From assembly GCA_012522835.1 (NCBI GenBank), contig JAAYJR010000109.1, positions 1 through 49,585 on the forward strand: DNA of 49,585 bases. The letters run 5' to 3'. Origin of the DNA: Bacteroidales bacterium (lineage in GTDB: Bacteria; Bacteroidota; Bacteroidia; Bacteroidales; Prolixibacteraceae). Position 1 is the stretch's first letter. The number at the start of each line of letters is the position of its first letter. Below, piece after piece: positions 1 to 8,784 of the stretch. The notes beneath the pieces are model-generated. The model saw only the letters and a program-made list of their open reading frames with translations, did not search any database and had not been told where the DNA came from. Both the position numbers and the translations under genes were made by a program.

Positions 1-4
1 CTGT

Positions 5-2224
5 ATGGAAAACGCAATTAAAAAATTCGGTACAGCTCCGGTTTTTTTTACTGCAATATCAACAATTTTAGGTGCCATACTGTTTCTGCGATTTGGATAT
101 GCCGTTGGAACACTGGGTTTTTGGGGTGTAATCCTTATAATTCTTCTCGGCCACCTGGTTACAATACCAACAGCATTGGCAATTTCTGAAATAGCTACAA
201 ATAAGCGTGTTGAAGGAGGCGGAGAATATTTCATTATTTCCCGCTCATTCGGTTTGAATATAGGAGCAACGATCGGAGTGGCACTTTACTTTTCACAGGC
301 TATAAGCGTGGCCTTTTATGTTATAGCTTTTACTGAATCTTTTGAATTTATTTTTAACCTCTTGCTCGAAAAGTTTAATTTCACTTTACCCCGCCAGGCA
401 ATAAGCCTTCCTGTAATGCTGGGATTAGCTGCGCTGATTGTTAAAAAAGGAGCTAACCTGGGGGTAAAAGCTCTTTATATTGTAGTAGGAATATTGTTCA
501 TATCTATCATAATGTTTTTCCTGGGTAAAACCGGACATGCCGATACATCTACATTTAACCTGGCTAATGCCCAGCTTCGTAATCCCCAGGATTTTTTTGT
601 GGTATTTGCAATTGTCTTCCCTGCATTTACTGGAATGACTGCAGGTGTAGGCCTTTCAGGCGATCTGGCAAAACCCTCAAAATCAATCCCTCTGGGAACC
701 ACCCTTGCCACTTTTTCAGGTATGATAATATATTTTTTTGTAGTATATAAGTTGGCAAAATCTGTTCCGGTAGAGGAACTCCTTGAACACCAGCTCATAA
801 TGACAAAAATAGCCTTAGGAGGTTTAATAATTGTACCCCTCGGCCTTGCCGCTTCAACCATATCCTCAGCATTAGGGTCAGTAATGGTGGCTCCCCGTAC
901 TTTGCAGGCCCTGGCAATCGACAAGGCATTCCCGTCAAACAGAATGAACAACTGGCTGGCAAAATCCAGGCAAAATGACAATGAACCGGTCAACGCATCT
1001 CTTGTTACTTCGCTGATTGCACTGGTATTTGTCGCCCTGGGTGATGTAAATGCGGTGGCATCCATAATTTCAATGTTCTTTATGGTAACGTATGGTTCCC
1101 TCTGCCTGATATCATTCCTGAACCATTTTGGATCATCACCCTCATACAGGCCGTCATTTAAATCAAAATGGTATATTTCACTGACAGGATTTATTGTTGC
1201 TGTCTGGGTAATGTTTAAAATCAGTACCTTTTATGCAGTTCTGGCTTTTACACTGATTATACTGATTTACCTTTACATTGATCACTATCATAAGAACCGG
1301 AAAGGATTTGCTTCAATATTTGTAAATGCAATTTTTCAGCTTAACCGCAACCTGCAGGTGTTAATACAAAAGAAACAGAGCAGAAAGGCAGATAAAGAGT
1401 GGAGACCAAGTGCCATCTGTATTTCAAAGGATTCTTTTAAGAGGGATAAAGCATTCCGCCTATTAAATTGGATATCCTTTAAATACGGATTCGGCACCTA
1501 TCTTCACCAAATCGAAGGATACTATTCGAGCAACACAGTTAAGCAGGCAAGAAAAGAGCTGCGCAAACTACTGGAACAGGTCAGCAGTATTGAAAACCAT
1601 GTCTATATTGACACTCTTATTTCACCATCCAATACTTCTGCTATAGCTCAGGCAATACAAATTCCGGGAATTGCAGGGATGGAAAATAATATGGTGCTTT
1701 TTGAATATGATAAAGAAAACCCGGGTAACCTTGATGAGATAATTGACAACTTTGGTTTGGTGAATTCGGGTGATTTTGATATATGCATCCTGGCCAGCAG
1801 TGCGCGTAATATTCAGTGCAGAAACGGAATACACGTTTGGATCAATTCCTTTGATACGGAAAATTCAAACCTCATGATCCTGCTAAGTTTTATTATTATG
1901 GTGCATCCCGACTGGAAAAAGGGACAGATACAAATCTTCAATATTTGCAGGCCTGAGGAGCTGGAAAAAACAAAAGAGGCTATGCGGGATCTGGTAATGG
2001 CAGGCAGGTTGCCAATTCATCCCAAAAATATAAGGCTGATTATTCAGAAACCGGATATTTCAGCAAAAACAATAATTAACAACCATTCAGTAAATGCAGG
2101 TCTAACTTTGATCGGTATCCGGGAGGAATTAATAAAGAAAGATAAAACAAAGCTGTTTGAAGGTTATGACGAACTGGGCACCATACTGTTTGTTCATTCA
2201 AGAGACCAGAAAATTATAGATTAG
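5..2224 (+). CDS. APC/SLC12-like amino acid or cation-chloride transporter
   Basis: A 739-residue inner-membrane secondary transporter. The first ~420 residues are a run of about 12 hydrophobic helices typical of the APC superfamily. They begin with an unwound-helix-like ISTILGAILFLRFGYAVG segment (residues ~19-36) and contain VEGGGEYF (~69-76), resembling the start of SLC12 cation-chloride cotransporters. The last ~300 residues are soluble and cytosolic, as in SLC12 proteins and unlike ordinary amino acid permeases of about 450-500 residues. The ATG lies 4 bases into the window, so its promoter and any upstream partner are not visible. It converges with the importer operon that ends 67 bases downstream. 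The family call is fairly secure; the substrate (amino acid versus K+/Cl-) is not determined. Confidence 0.8.
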   Translation: MENAIKKFGTAPVFFTAISTILGAILFLRFGYAVGTLGFWGVILIILLGHLVTIPTALAISEIATNKRVEGGGEYFIISRSFGLNIGATIGVALYFSQAISVAFYVIAFTESFEFIFNLLLEKFNFTLPRQAISLPVMLGLAALIVKKGANLGVKALYIVVGILFISIIMFFLGKTGHADTSTFNLANAQLRNPQDFFVVFAIVFPAFTGMTAGVGLSGDLAKPSKSIPLGTTLATFSGMIIYFFVVYKLAKSVPVEELLEHQLIMTKIALGGLIIVPLGLAASTISSALGSVMVAPRTLQALAIDKAFPSNRMNNWLAKSRQNDNEPVNASLVTSLIALVFVALGDVNAVASIISMFFMVTYGSLCLISFLNHFGSSPSYRPSFKSKWYISLTGFIVAVWVMFKISTFYAVLAFTLIILIYLYIDHYHKNRKGFASIFVNAIFQLNRNLQVLIQKKQSRKADKEWRPSAICISKDSFKRDKAFRLLNWISFKYGFGTYLHQIEGYYSSNTVKQARKELRKLLEQVSSIENHVYIDTLISPSNTSAIAQAIQIPGIAGMENNMVLFEYDKENPGNLDEIIDNFGLVNSGDFDICILASSARNIQCRNGIHVWINSFDTENSNLMILLSFIIMVHPDWKKGQIQIFNICRPEELEKTKEAMRDLVMAGRLPIHPKNIRLIIQKPDISAKTIINNHSVNAGLTLIGIREELIKKDKTKLFEGYDELGTILFVHSRDQKIID

Positions 2225-2291
2225 CAGCTCCCTGCTACCTCCCGGAATTTCATTTTCGTTACAACTATATTGCATTGATTGTGATGGCTAT

Positions 2292-3311
2292 TTAAAGGTT
2301 ATAGCCAAATTGCTTATCGAGGAATGAAATAAGCTGATAAATATTTTCAAACTTCTTATTATCCAGCCCTGACGAATATTCCCATAAGTTATCTTTAACA
2401 TGCACAGTAAAATCAGGCTCAGCCTCAATCACGATCTGATAACCTTTCCTGTTAAGTGCTTTTAATGTCCACATCATTGAAACACCATCACCAATAACCT
2501 TAACTTTTGCCCTGAATTTCTTTTTGAAAAAAAATCCACCCTCAACTGTGTCAAACCCGATATGCTCATTTTGAAAAAGCTGATCAAGCCAGCCTTTCAG
2601 GGCTGCATCCTCCGGAGCTCCCTGACTGGAAAAGTTTTCAGTAATCATCCATAATTTGTCTACTTCCCTAAAGGCAATATTCAGGTCATGGGTAGAAAGA
2701 ATAATAGTTTTATTCCTGTCTGCTGCCATAACCTGAAGAAGGTGAAAAATTTCATACTTATTGCTTACATCCAGGTATGCCGTTGGTTCATCGAGAATTA
2801 TGACAGGTGTATCCTGTGCCAGTGCCCTAGCTATCATTGCCCTTTGCCTCTCCCCGTCACTGATATGTAAAACCGAACGGTGCGCCAGCTTTTTAATACC
2901 TACCATCCCGATAGCACTGTTAATGACCGCCCTGTCATCCTCAGTCAGTGAACCCATCCAGTTTGTGTAAGGAAACCTTCCATAAGCGACCAGGTCAAAA
3001 ACTGTCATATTAGGAACCCTGATATTTTCGGTCGATACAAAACTGATTATTTGGGCCATCTCTTTAATGCCCATTGACCTGATACTTTTTCCACCTACCC
3101 TTACATCGCCTGCCAACCATGGCTGAAAGCCGGCAATTGTCCTAAGTAATGTGCTCTTACCTGTTCCGTTACTTCCTATGAGTGCAACCATTTCGCCGTG
3201 AGCAGCAGAAAAATTGAGTCGATTCAATACTTCAACAGGGACTCCCCGTTGCTGTTTATAGCCAACTGACAGGTCAAAAAGTTCAATATCAAAAAAATTT
3301 TCCTGTCTCAT
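2292..3311 (-). CDS. ABC transporter ATP-binding protein, FecE/BtuD-like
   Basis: ATPase of a type II importer for iron siderophore, heme or cobalamin. It energises the permease encoded just upstream from the cytoplasmic face. Visible motifs: Walker A GSNGTGKST (46-54), signature ISDGE (150-154, a variant of LSGGQ), Walker B VIILDE (170-175) and H-loop His208. At 339 residues it is about 80 longer than the usual ~260. The extra C-terminal part (from ~255) is not a second ATPase domain and may be regulatory. The start codon overlaps the permease stop by 4 bases, so the two are translationally coupled. It is the last gene of the minus-strand operon that starts at the secreted protease. The substrate cannot be read from sequence. 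Confidence 0.9.
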   Translation of the reverse strand: MRQENFFDIELFDLSVGYKQQRGVPVEVLNRLNFSAAHGEMVALIGSNGTGKSTLLRTIAGFQPWLAGDVRVGGKSIRSMGIKEMAQIISFVSTENIRVPNMTVFDLVAYGRFPYTNWMGSLTEDDRAVINSAIGMVGIKKLAHRSVLHISDGERQRAMIARALAQDTPVIILDEPTAYLDVSNKYEIFHLLQVMAADRNKTIILSTHDLNIAFREVDKLWMITENFSSQGAPEDAALKGWLDQLFQNEHIGFDTVEGGFFFKKKFRAKVKVIGDGVSMMWTLKALNRKGYQIVIEAEPDFTVHVKDNLWEYSSGLDNKKFENIYQLISFLDKQFGYNL

Positions 3312-4354
3312 TGCACTGATACAAATTTTTTATTCTTAACTATCATCCATATTATTATGGGTATACCTATCAATGCTGTAACAGAATTTACCGGTAAAGT
3401 AGCCTGATATCCGGGAAGCTGTGAAACTATATCACTGAAAAGCATCACAATGCCTCCGGTTAGCAGTACTGCCGGGACTAATACCAGGTGGTCGGCTGTT
3501 TTAAAAAGCACACGACAGATATGTGGAACGGCAATGCCAATAAATCCTATAGGTCCGCAAAAGGCGGTTATTGTCCCGGCAAGCAGGCTTGTGCTTAAAA
3601 AAATAATCATCCTGCTGCTGATTACTGACACTCCAAGTGAACGGGCATAATTCTCTCCCAGCAAAAAGGCATTTAAATCCTTAATTTTAATGAATGCCAG
3701 AAATATCCCCGCAATAACAGCAGGAATTAAAACTGCCAGCTGTGACCAGGTTACACTGCCTAAACTTCCCATCGTCCATATAATAAATGCCTTTAAAAGC
3801 GACTCATTACTGAAATACTGCAATATACTAACTATTGCTGTCACTGCACTGGTAAACAAAATTCCTAAAATAAGGATGGTCATTATATCTTTTACCCTGA
3901 CAGAAACATAGAGAACAAGCATTAATACCAAAAATGATCCTGCCCAGGCGACAAGAGCCATGGACCAGGATCCGGATGTGCTTATAAAGGCGGTCGACAA
4001 TATCGTGGAAAAACCCATCACAAACAGAGCCACACCAAGGCTTGCCCCTGCACTTATTCCCAACACATAGGGTCCGGCCAGTGGATTCCGGAAAACAGTC
4101 TGCATCTGGAGTCCGCTTAATGAAAGAGCCGCTCCTGTAAGAACAGCTGTCAATGCTTTGGGCAAACGGAAATCCATTATAATTATATGAAATGTCTCTC
4201 CTGCCCCTGCTGAAGAAAATAATGAGCTGACAACCTGTCCTGCCGGTATTATGATTGAACCAAGCAACAAATCAGCAATAAAGAACAGTATAAATACACT
4301 TCCCAGTATAAAAAACCGGGAAAAGTAAGATCCTCTATTATTCCTGGTAATCAT
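3308..4354 (-). CDS. FecCD-family ABC transporter permease
   Basis: Inner-membrane permease of 348 residues with about 10 transmembrane segments, the expected size for BtuC/FhuB/FecCD half-permeases that work as homodimers. Family-typical stretches are GAALSLSGLQMQTVFRNPLAGPYVLGISAGASLG (positions ~74-107; key residues G, Q, N-P-L-A and G-I-S-G/A) and the C-terminal GPIGFIGIAVPHICR segment that contacts the ATPase. Its ATG overlaps the stop of the substrate-binding protein gene by 4 bases, and its stop overlaps the ATPase start by 4 bases. Function as chelate importer permease is confident; iron, heme and cobalamin are all possible cargos. Confidence 0.92.
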   Translation of the reverse strand: MITRNNRGSYFSRFFILGSVFILFFIADLLLGSIIIPAGQVVSSLFSSAGAGETFHIIIMDFRLPKALTAVLTGAALSLSGLQMQTVFRNPLAGPYVLGISAGASLGVALFVMGFSTILSTAFISTSGSWSMALVAWAGSFLVLMLVLYVSVRVKDIMTILILGILFTSAVTAIVSILQYFSNESLLKAFIIWTMGSLGSVTWSQLAVLIPAVIAGIFLAFIKIKDLNAFLLGENYARSLGVSVISSRMIIFLSTSLLAGTITAFCGPIGFIGIAVPHICRVLFKTADHLVLVPAVLLTGGIVMLFSDIVSQLPGYQATLPVNSVTALIGIPIIIWMIVKNKKFVSVQ

Positions 4355-5478
4355 CTGATCTCTTTATAATAGGTCATTTCACCATCAAGAAGCTCTGGAT
4401 GGAGTACTAATATCAAATCCTCTAATACCAAATGGGGATTAACGGTTCCGCTCTCCCAAAAATCATTTCCCCCGTGAGGGCTTAGCTTATTTATATTATT
4501 AAAAACCCTGCCCTCCTGAAGTACTCTAAAAGATGATAATCTTTCGTCAGAGGCAACTATTTCCTCTTTTGATGACATATTACCCATATTGATCCAGACA
4601 TCTGCTTCATTACCCCACACCAGGGCGTTTTCAAAAGAGATAACATAACTTTCACGCGAACTATTATCTTTCCCCAGATAATGTCCGCCGGCATCCGCAA
4701 TTATATTAGCCATATATGAATTTCCTCCCGGCACCCACCATGACCCGTTATAGGAAGAGCCTACCAGTACTTTTGGTTTACCTGCCGTATTTGCTGTCTG
4801 TTCTTTTAGTTTAAGATATTCTTCTTCAATATGGAGAAAAAGATCACCAGCAAGATCCTCCTTCTCAAACAAGCTTCCCAGGAATTTAATCCATTCTGCT
4901 TTGCCCAGTGGTGACTCTTCAAGATACTCTGCAACAATAATGACAGGTACACCCAATTCCTTCAGCTTATGAACATAAGCTGTAATTTCACTGCCAATAC
5001 CATATACGATTACCAGATCTGGCTGCTGACTGACAAGCAGTTCATAATTCAGATTCTGTCCATAGCCAACATCATGAATATACCCTGTTTCAAATCTTTT
5101 CCTGATATCCGGATTATTGATATACCGGCCACCTGAAATACCCACAACTGACCCTGACTCATTTAATGCATCCAAATAGGCAAGATGAGTAGTAGAAAGG
5201 CAGATTACCCTGCGTACAGGTGTCCTGATAATATTCTTTCCGTCAGCAAACCCGGGTATATTTGTTTTTTCATTGAAGAGAAAATACTCAAATACGATGT
5301 TGTCAGCTCTTTCCCACGGATTCAGTACTGTCAGTTTTGTATAGTTCCCAAACTTCTCAATTCTGAAACCGTTTGCATAACTGTTTGTTCCGGTTTCCCC
5401 TTTTTTTTGTCCCACAGGAGATGAGCAACTAATATTAATCCAGATCAGGATAACAGCTATTAAAAAATTGTTTCTCAT
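4351..5478 (-). CDS. ABC transporter substrate-binding lipoprotein, FecB/BtuF-like
   Basis: Periplasmic chelate-binding protein of 375 residues, delivering substrate to the adjacent permease. The N-terminus is a short hydrophobic signal ending in NISC, so Cys18 is a plausible lipid anchor although the lipobox is imperfect (Asn at -3). The body has the helical-backbone binding-protein pattern: VRRVICLSTTHLAYLDAL near residue 90, then the QPDLVIVYG strand, and a C-terminal lobe with VLVGSSYNGSWWVPGG. The start codon lies 4 bases after the stop of the T9SS protease gene, a spacing that indicates co-transcription. No TonB-dependent receptor is encoded nearby. The ligand is unknown. Confidence 0.88.
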   Translation of the reverse strand: MRNNFLIAVILIWINISCSSPVGQKKGETGTNSYANGFRIEKFGNYTKLTVLNPWERADNIVFEYFLFNEKTNIPGFADGKNIIRTPVRRVICLSTTHLAYLDALNESGSVVGISGGRYINNPDIRKRFETGYIHDVGYGQNLNYELLVSQQPDLVIVYGIGSEITAYVHKLKELGVPVIIVAEYLEESPLGKAEWIKFLGSLFEKEDLAGDLFLHIEEEYLKLKEQTANTAGKPKVLVGSSYNGSWWVPGGNSYMANIIADAGGHYLGKDNSSRESYVISFENALVWGNEADVWINMGNMSSKEEIVASDERLSSFRVLQEGRVFNNINKLSPHGGNDFWESGTVNPHLVLEDLILVLHPELLDGEMTYYKEIR

Positions 5479-5482
5479 ATTT

Positions 5483-7663
5483 TTAATACCACGGAATATA
5501 TGATACTTTTTTAACTATCGTCCCGGTACCTGTTTTAAATCTTACAAAGTATACACCCGGCAAATTTCCCGATAAATCGATTCTCACTCTCCTTCCCTGC
5601 ATATTTGAAAACTTCGCCTGAACTGCCTGTCCGATAATATTGAAAACACTCAGGTCATTCACATCTATATCCCTGCCAGCTTCAAATGTAAAGATATTTC
5701 CGGTCGGATTCGGGTAGACCAGGGCATCTTCAGGATTGTTAACCAAAGGGGTATCATTAACCATCACATCCACATTACAGGCAACCAGCTCCATAACATT
5801 GGTCATTGAATAATTGCCTGTATTCTCCTCCTTGAAGTCATACCATAAGCCGTCTTCGCGAAAGCAGAAGAAATTTTCCTTCCCCGGCAACCTTACTGAT
5901 TGAAATAATACGAAAGTATCCAGGGGTTGAATGCCTGTCAGTTCAATACCCACAAAAAAAGTATCTGCGGGTTCAACAGTCTGGCTGAATTCAATAAAAT
6001 TCATTGCTCCCTGATGAAGAGTACTGATCTTTACTTTTTCTGAGTGAATGAGCACTTCCGGTAATACTCCTCCGTTATATATGTTAACAGAGATTTCGCT
6101 GCCAGACCTGCTGTCATTAAGCACGATTTTGCCAATCCCCAGTGAAACCCCGGATAGTTGTTCATTCCCTCTGACCGAGAAACGTTCGGCAATAGTTGTT
6201 ATACCTGCACTGTTAGTACCGCCCCAGTAACCTGCAAACTGGTCTGCATCAATTAAAGTTACATTCTCGTGATGATCCCCGTCATTCAGGTTTGTGAATG
6301 CCAGACACAGATCTTCGGCAACATTAAACCTCCTGCCGTCTATTTGTTTTACTCCCGAATTTAAAGGATCAAGCCAGTATTTTAACTGCCTGGAAGAATC
6401 ATTCCGGAAATCCCATGCCAGGTCAAACCGTGCAAAATAATCATTGTATGGATAACCGCAATAAGCATCACCACCGGTAAGGGTGCCAATCACATTCTGA
6501 GAAGGGTCTAACAGTGGCCCCCCGGAAGAACCATCTTCTGTAACCCCCATATCCCACTCAATTACTTTCAAAAACCCGTTTTTTATGTAAGGACTACTTC
6601 CAACATCATAGATAACAGGCCTGTCTCTGTCAAATGAAATTTTTTTCAGGTGCCCTTCAGGCTGGTGTATGCTGACTGTTGAATCGGGAATATTGCCTGA
6701 GCTGTTCCAGCCGGAAAAATACGGTCTGAACGTGGGAGGAGGAGGCAGGGTAAGCTCAACAAGTGCAAAATCGAGACTGTCACTGTAAGCACGCACATAA
6801 GCCCCGGAGATCGAATTGGAAGGATCACCCTCTAAAACAGCACAATAAGGACTTTCATAATTAAATGTAAAAACAGCTGCCTCTGAATCCTGTGGTTTCG
6901 TGAAACAGTGTGCTGCAGTAATTATATACGGCCTTTCATCTTCAGATGTGTTGTTAACCAGGGTACCGGTGCAGATATCGCTTCCTACAATAAATCTGCA
7001 GACTGCATCTTTCACATCATTCCAATCTTCAGCAATCTCACAGTTAACATCAACATGGCATTCACCCGGTAATTGTCCTGATGGCCGGTATTCATCATAT
7101 TTTAATATCCCTGTAAAATCGTGATTAACCTGGCTGATAACAAAGTTGTATCTTTCAGCCAATCCTGCAGGGACTTCATACTGGATAGTAATTTCATCAC
7201 CGGGAACAGGAGACACGGCAAATTTTCTGAACTTTTTATTATTGCCAGAAGTATAGGCACCCAGATAGTACTCCTCCTTTTCGTTAAAAAGAAACAGCCG
7301 TGTGCCGTCAGGAAGATGGAATTCTTCAAAAATAACATTGACAGATAAAGCGCCTTCAGACCGCAATTTCAGAATCCATACATCATATCCCTTTACATCT
7401 GAAACCCATAAACCTTCGGTTTCGGGTGAAATATTAACATCAAAACTATGCGCAAAACGAAAAGGTTTCAGAAATGGCTCTGCTTTTCTCTCTTCCTCTG
7501 CCAACCTTATCAGATCTGAATTGATTACACGCGGCATCTCCTTTACCGGAACGCCCCTGCTCTTCAGTACGGGTACCTGTAAAGGCATACCTCCCCGGGA
7601 GATCTGTCCTTTAACAATAAAAACAGAAAATGTAAAAATGGTTGCTAAAAAAAACCAACGCAT
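5483..7663 (-). CDS. T9SS-secreted trypsin-like serine endopeptidase
   Basis: A 726-residue exported protease. Order: signal peptide (1-19), a ~200-residue propeptide/N-terminal region, a chymotrypsin-fold domain resembling lysyl endopeptidases, a beta-rich domain, and a C-terminal type A sorting tail. The catalytic triad is visible: His252 in ITAAHCF, Asp298 in SLDFALVEL, Ser380 in DGSSGGPL. The tail (from ~645) contains YPNPTGN and later GVYFVRFKTG...KKVSY, the hallmark of Por/T9SS secretion to the cell surface or medium. A TAACTTTG -7 box lies 17 bases before the start. The gene is first in an operon with a FecB/C/D importer (4-base gap). Residue preference is not established. Confidence 0.9.
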   Translation of the reverse strand: MRWFFLATIFTFSVFIVKGQISRGGMPLQVPVLKSRGVPVKEMPRVINSDLIRLAEEERKAEPFLKPFRFAHSFDVNISPETEGLWVSDVKGYDVWILKLRSEGALSVNVIFEEFHLPDGTRLFLFNEKEEYYLGAYTSGNNKKFRKFAVSPVPGDEITIQYEVPAGLAERYNFVISQVNHDFTGILKYDEYRPSGQLPGECHVDVNCEIAEDWNDVKDAVCRFIVGSDICTGTLVNNTSEDERPYIITAAHCFTKPQDSEAAVFTFNYESPYCAVLEGDPSNSISGAYVRAYSDSLDFALVELTLPPPPTFRPYFSGWNSSGNIPDSTVSIHQPEGHLKKISFDRDRPVIYDVGSSPYIKNGFLKVIEWDMGVTEDGSSGGPLLDPSQNVIGTLTGGDAYCGYPYNDYFARFDLAWDFRNDSSRQLKYWLDPLNSGVKQIDGRRFNVAEDLCLAFTNLNDGDHHENVTLIDADQFAGYWGGTNSAGITTIAERFSVRGNEQLSGVSLGIGKIVLNDSRSGSEISVNIYNGGVLPEVLIHSEKVKISTLHQGAMNFIEFSQTVEPADTFFVGIELTGIQPLDTFVLFQSVRLPGKENFFCFREDGLWYDFKEENTGNYSMTNVMELVACNVDVMVNDTPLVNNPEDALVYPNPTGNIFTFEAGRDIDVNDLSVFNIIGQAVQAKFSNMQGRRVRIDLSGNLPGVYFVRFKTGTGTIVKKVSYIPWY

Positions 7664-7679
7664 AATTATACTTTTTTGC

Positions 7680-7687
7680 CAAAGTTA
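7680..7687 (-). promoter_or_regulatory. -7 element of the protease-importer operon
   Basis: Reading the minus strand, TAACTTTG matches the Bacteroidota -7 consensus TAnnTTTG. It predicts a transcript start near 7674 and a leader of about 11 bases. A TTTG on the same strand (plus-strand CAAA at 7703-7706) sits 15 bases upstream, shorter than the preferred 19-21, so the -33 element is doubtful. Confidence 0.5.
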
Positions 7688-7781
7688 ATATTTAATGTTA
7701 ATCAAACAGTTTAAATTTAAAATCTGAATTTTAATATTTTTTTGATTATTTTGTTGGAAATAACGATAACACTGAGGTATT

Positions 7782-8195
7782 ATGAAGGTATTGGTAATGT
7801 ATGTTGATGAATTTAGTTATTCGCCTGCCGTGAAAAATCTTGAGACAGCAGATGAAGTGACCTCGGGTGAAAAATTCACTGACTCTATCCTGGCATTTAT
7901 CCAGGTAGAAAAGAGTGATGAAGAGTTTGACATAAAAAGCAGGGAGAAAAAATTAGTAAACCACTTAAAATGGACTGCCCGTAAAAATGACTGTCAAAAG
8001 ATCATCCTGCACTCTTTTGCCCATCTTTCTGAATCCAAGGCTTCTGCAGAGTACACAAAAGAACTCTTCACCCTTGCTGAAGCAAGGCTTCAAAATGGCG
8101 GGTTCACAACTGCCCAGACACCTTTTGGTTATTTTCTTGACCTTAGTCTGAAGGCTCCAGGCCATTCACTTGCAAGGATTTGGGCATCCCTGTAA
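7782..8195 (+). CDS. Free-standing archaeal-type ThrRS editing-domain protein
   Basis: A 137-residue protein that aligns over its full length with the N-terminal editing domain of archaeal threonyl-tRNA synthetases (tRNA-Thr_ED, D-Tyr-tRNA deacylase fold), which hydrolyses mischarged Ser-tRNA(Thr). Conserved blocks are MKVLVMYVDEF at the N-terminus, HSFAHLS (77-83), TPFGYF (113-118) and GHSLAR (127-132). No synthetase domain follows, so any editing would act in trans. Against the Pyrococcus abyssi domain, His83 is kept (His81 here), but Lys121 is replaced by Leu119 and Glu134 by Arg132. Nearby genes do not suggest a pathway. Fold assignment is strong; activity and substrate are open. Confidence 0.82.
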   Translation: MKVLVMYVDEFSYSPAVKNLETADEVTSGEKFTDSILAFIQVEKSDEEFDIKSREKKLVNHLKWTARKNDCQKIILHSFAHLSESKASAEYTKELFTLAEARLQNGGFTTAQTPFGYFLDLSLKAPGHSLARIWASL

Positions 8196-8231
8196 ATAAC
8201 CGGTATGGCAAATGAATTTTTTGGGTTATTT
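8194..8231 (+). terminator. Weak candidate terminator after the editing-domain gene
   Basis: AAATAACC (8194-8201) can pair with GGTTATTT (8224-8231), an 8-base stem around a 22-base loop, followed by two further T and a C. The stem overlaps the stop codon. The loop is large and the stem AT-rich, so termination is only a possibility. Confidence 0.25.
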
Positions 8232-8275
8232 TTCGGCAGAAGAAAAGCAGTGCGGTAATACAACAGTACAATTTC

Positions 8276-8719
8276 TCATCTTATCCTGTTTATGCTGCGC
8301 ACCAGGGCCTCATCCTTACCAATTGCGCGGATAGCAAGATAGTCTAGAATAACTGCCACTAAAGGTATGACGGTAGGGATTTTAAAAACAACATTTACTT
8401 TATCAAAGCCGGCATATAAAAAGTATATTATTAAACCTGTCAATCCAATGAGCAATACAATAGTGAATGCAAGCAATCTTATCTGGAGAATCCGTTTTTT
8501 ATATAAAAAAATTATTATTAAGTGCAGAACAGTTATCAATCCTATAAAAATCGTGATAGGCAATCCGTTGAAAATCACATCTTCACCACTGGTGATACCT
8601 TTTGCGCTAAAAATATAATAATCTCCTCCGGATGCAATCTCTGCAAATTCCGTTTTAAACATCAAAGCTGTTAATAAAGCTGCAATAAAAATAAATATAG
8701 TCTGTATTCTCTGAATCAT
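8276..8719 (-). CDS. DUF4293-family membrane protein
   Basis: A 147-residue integral membrane protein with four hydrophobic helices (about 5-22, 53-72, 80-104, 116-131) starting with MIQRIQTIFIFIAALLTALM, the pattern of DUF4293 proteins that are widespread in Bacteroidota and have no assigned role. The C-terminal YLAIRAIGKDEALVRSINRIR is basic and probably cytoplasmic. A minus-strand TAATTTTG box precedes the start. It lies downstream of the AddA-like gene on the same strand with 65 bases between, but its own promoter suggests separate transcription. Family call fairly sure, function unknown. Confidence 0.8.
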   Translation of the reverse strand: MIQRIQTIFIFIAALLTALMFKTEFAEIASGGDYYIFSAKGITSGEDVIFNGLPITIFIGLITVLHLIIIFLYKKRILQIRLLAFTIVLLIGLTGLIIYFLYAGFDKVNVVFKIPTVIPLVAVILDYLAIRAIGKDEALVRSINRIR

Positions 8720-8741
8720 GTTCTGATAAATAAAGGTGATG

Positions 8742-8749
8742 CAAAATTA
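8742..8749 (-). promoter_or_regulatory. -7 element of the DUF4293 gene
   Basis: TAATTTTG on the minus strand fits TAnnTTTG and predicts a leader of about 17 bases. I see no TTTG at the expected -33 position. Confidence 0.45.
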
Positions 8750-8784
8750 AAAAATATTTGCTAAGTGCAGCGGTTTAACAGACT

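Noticed and set aside
475-1065. 196-codon minus-strand frame inside the transporter gene
   Set aside because: It is fully antisense to a well-supported gene, and its composition looks like a shadow with no domain.
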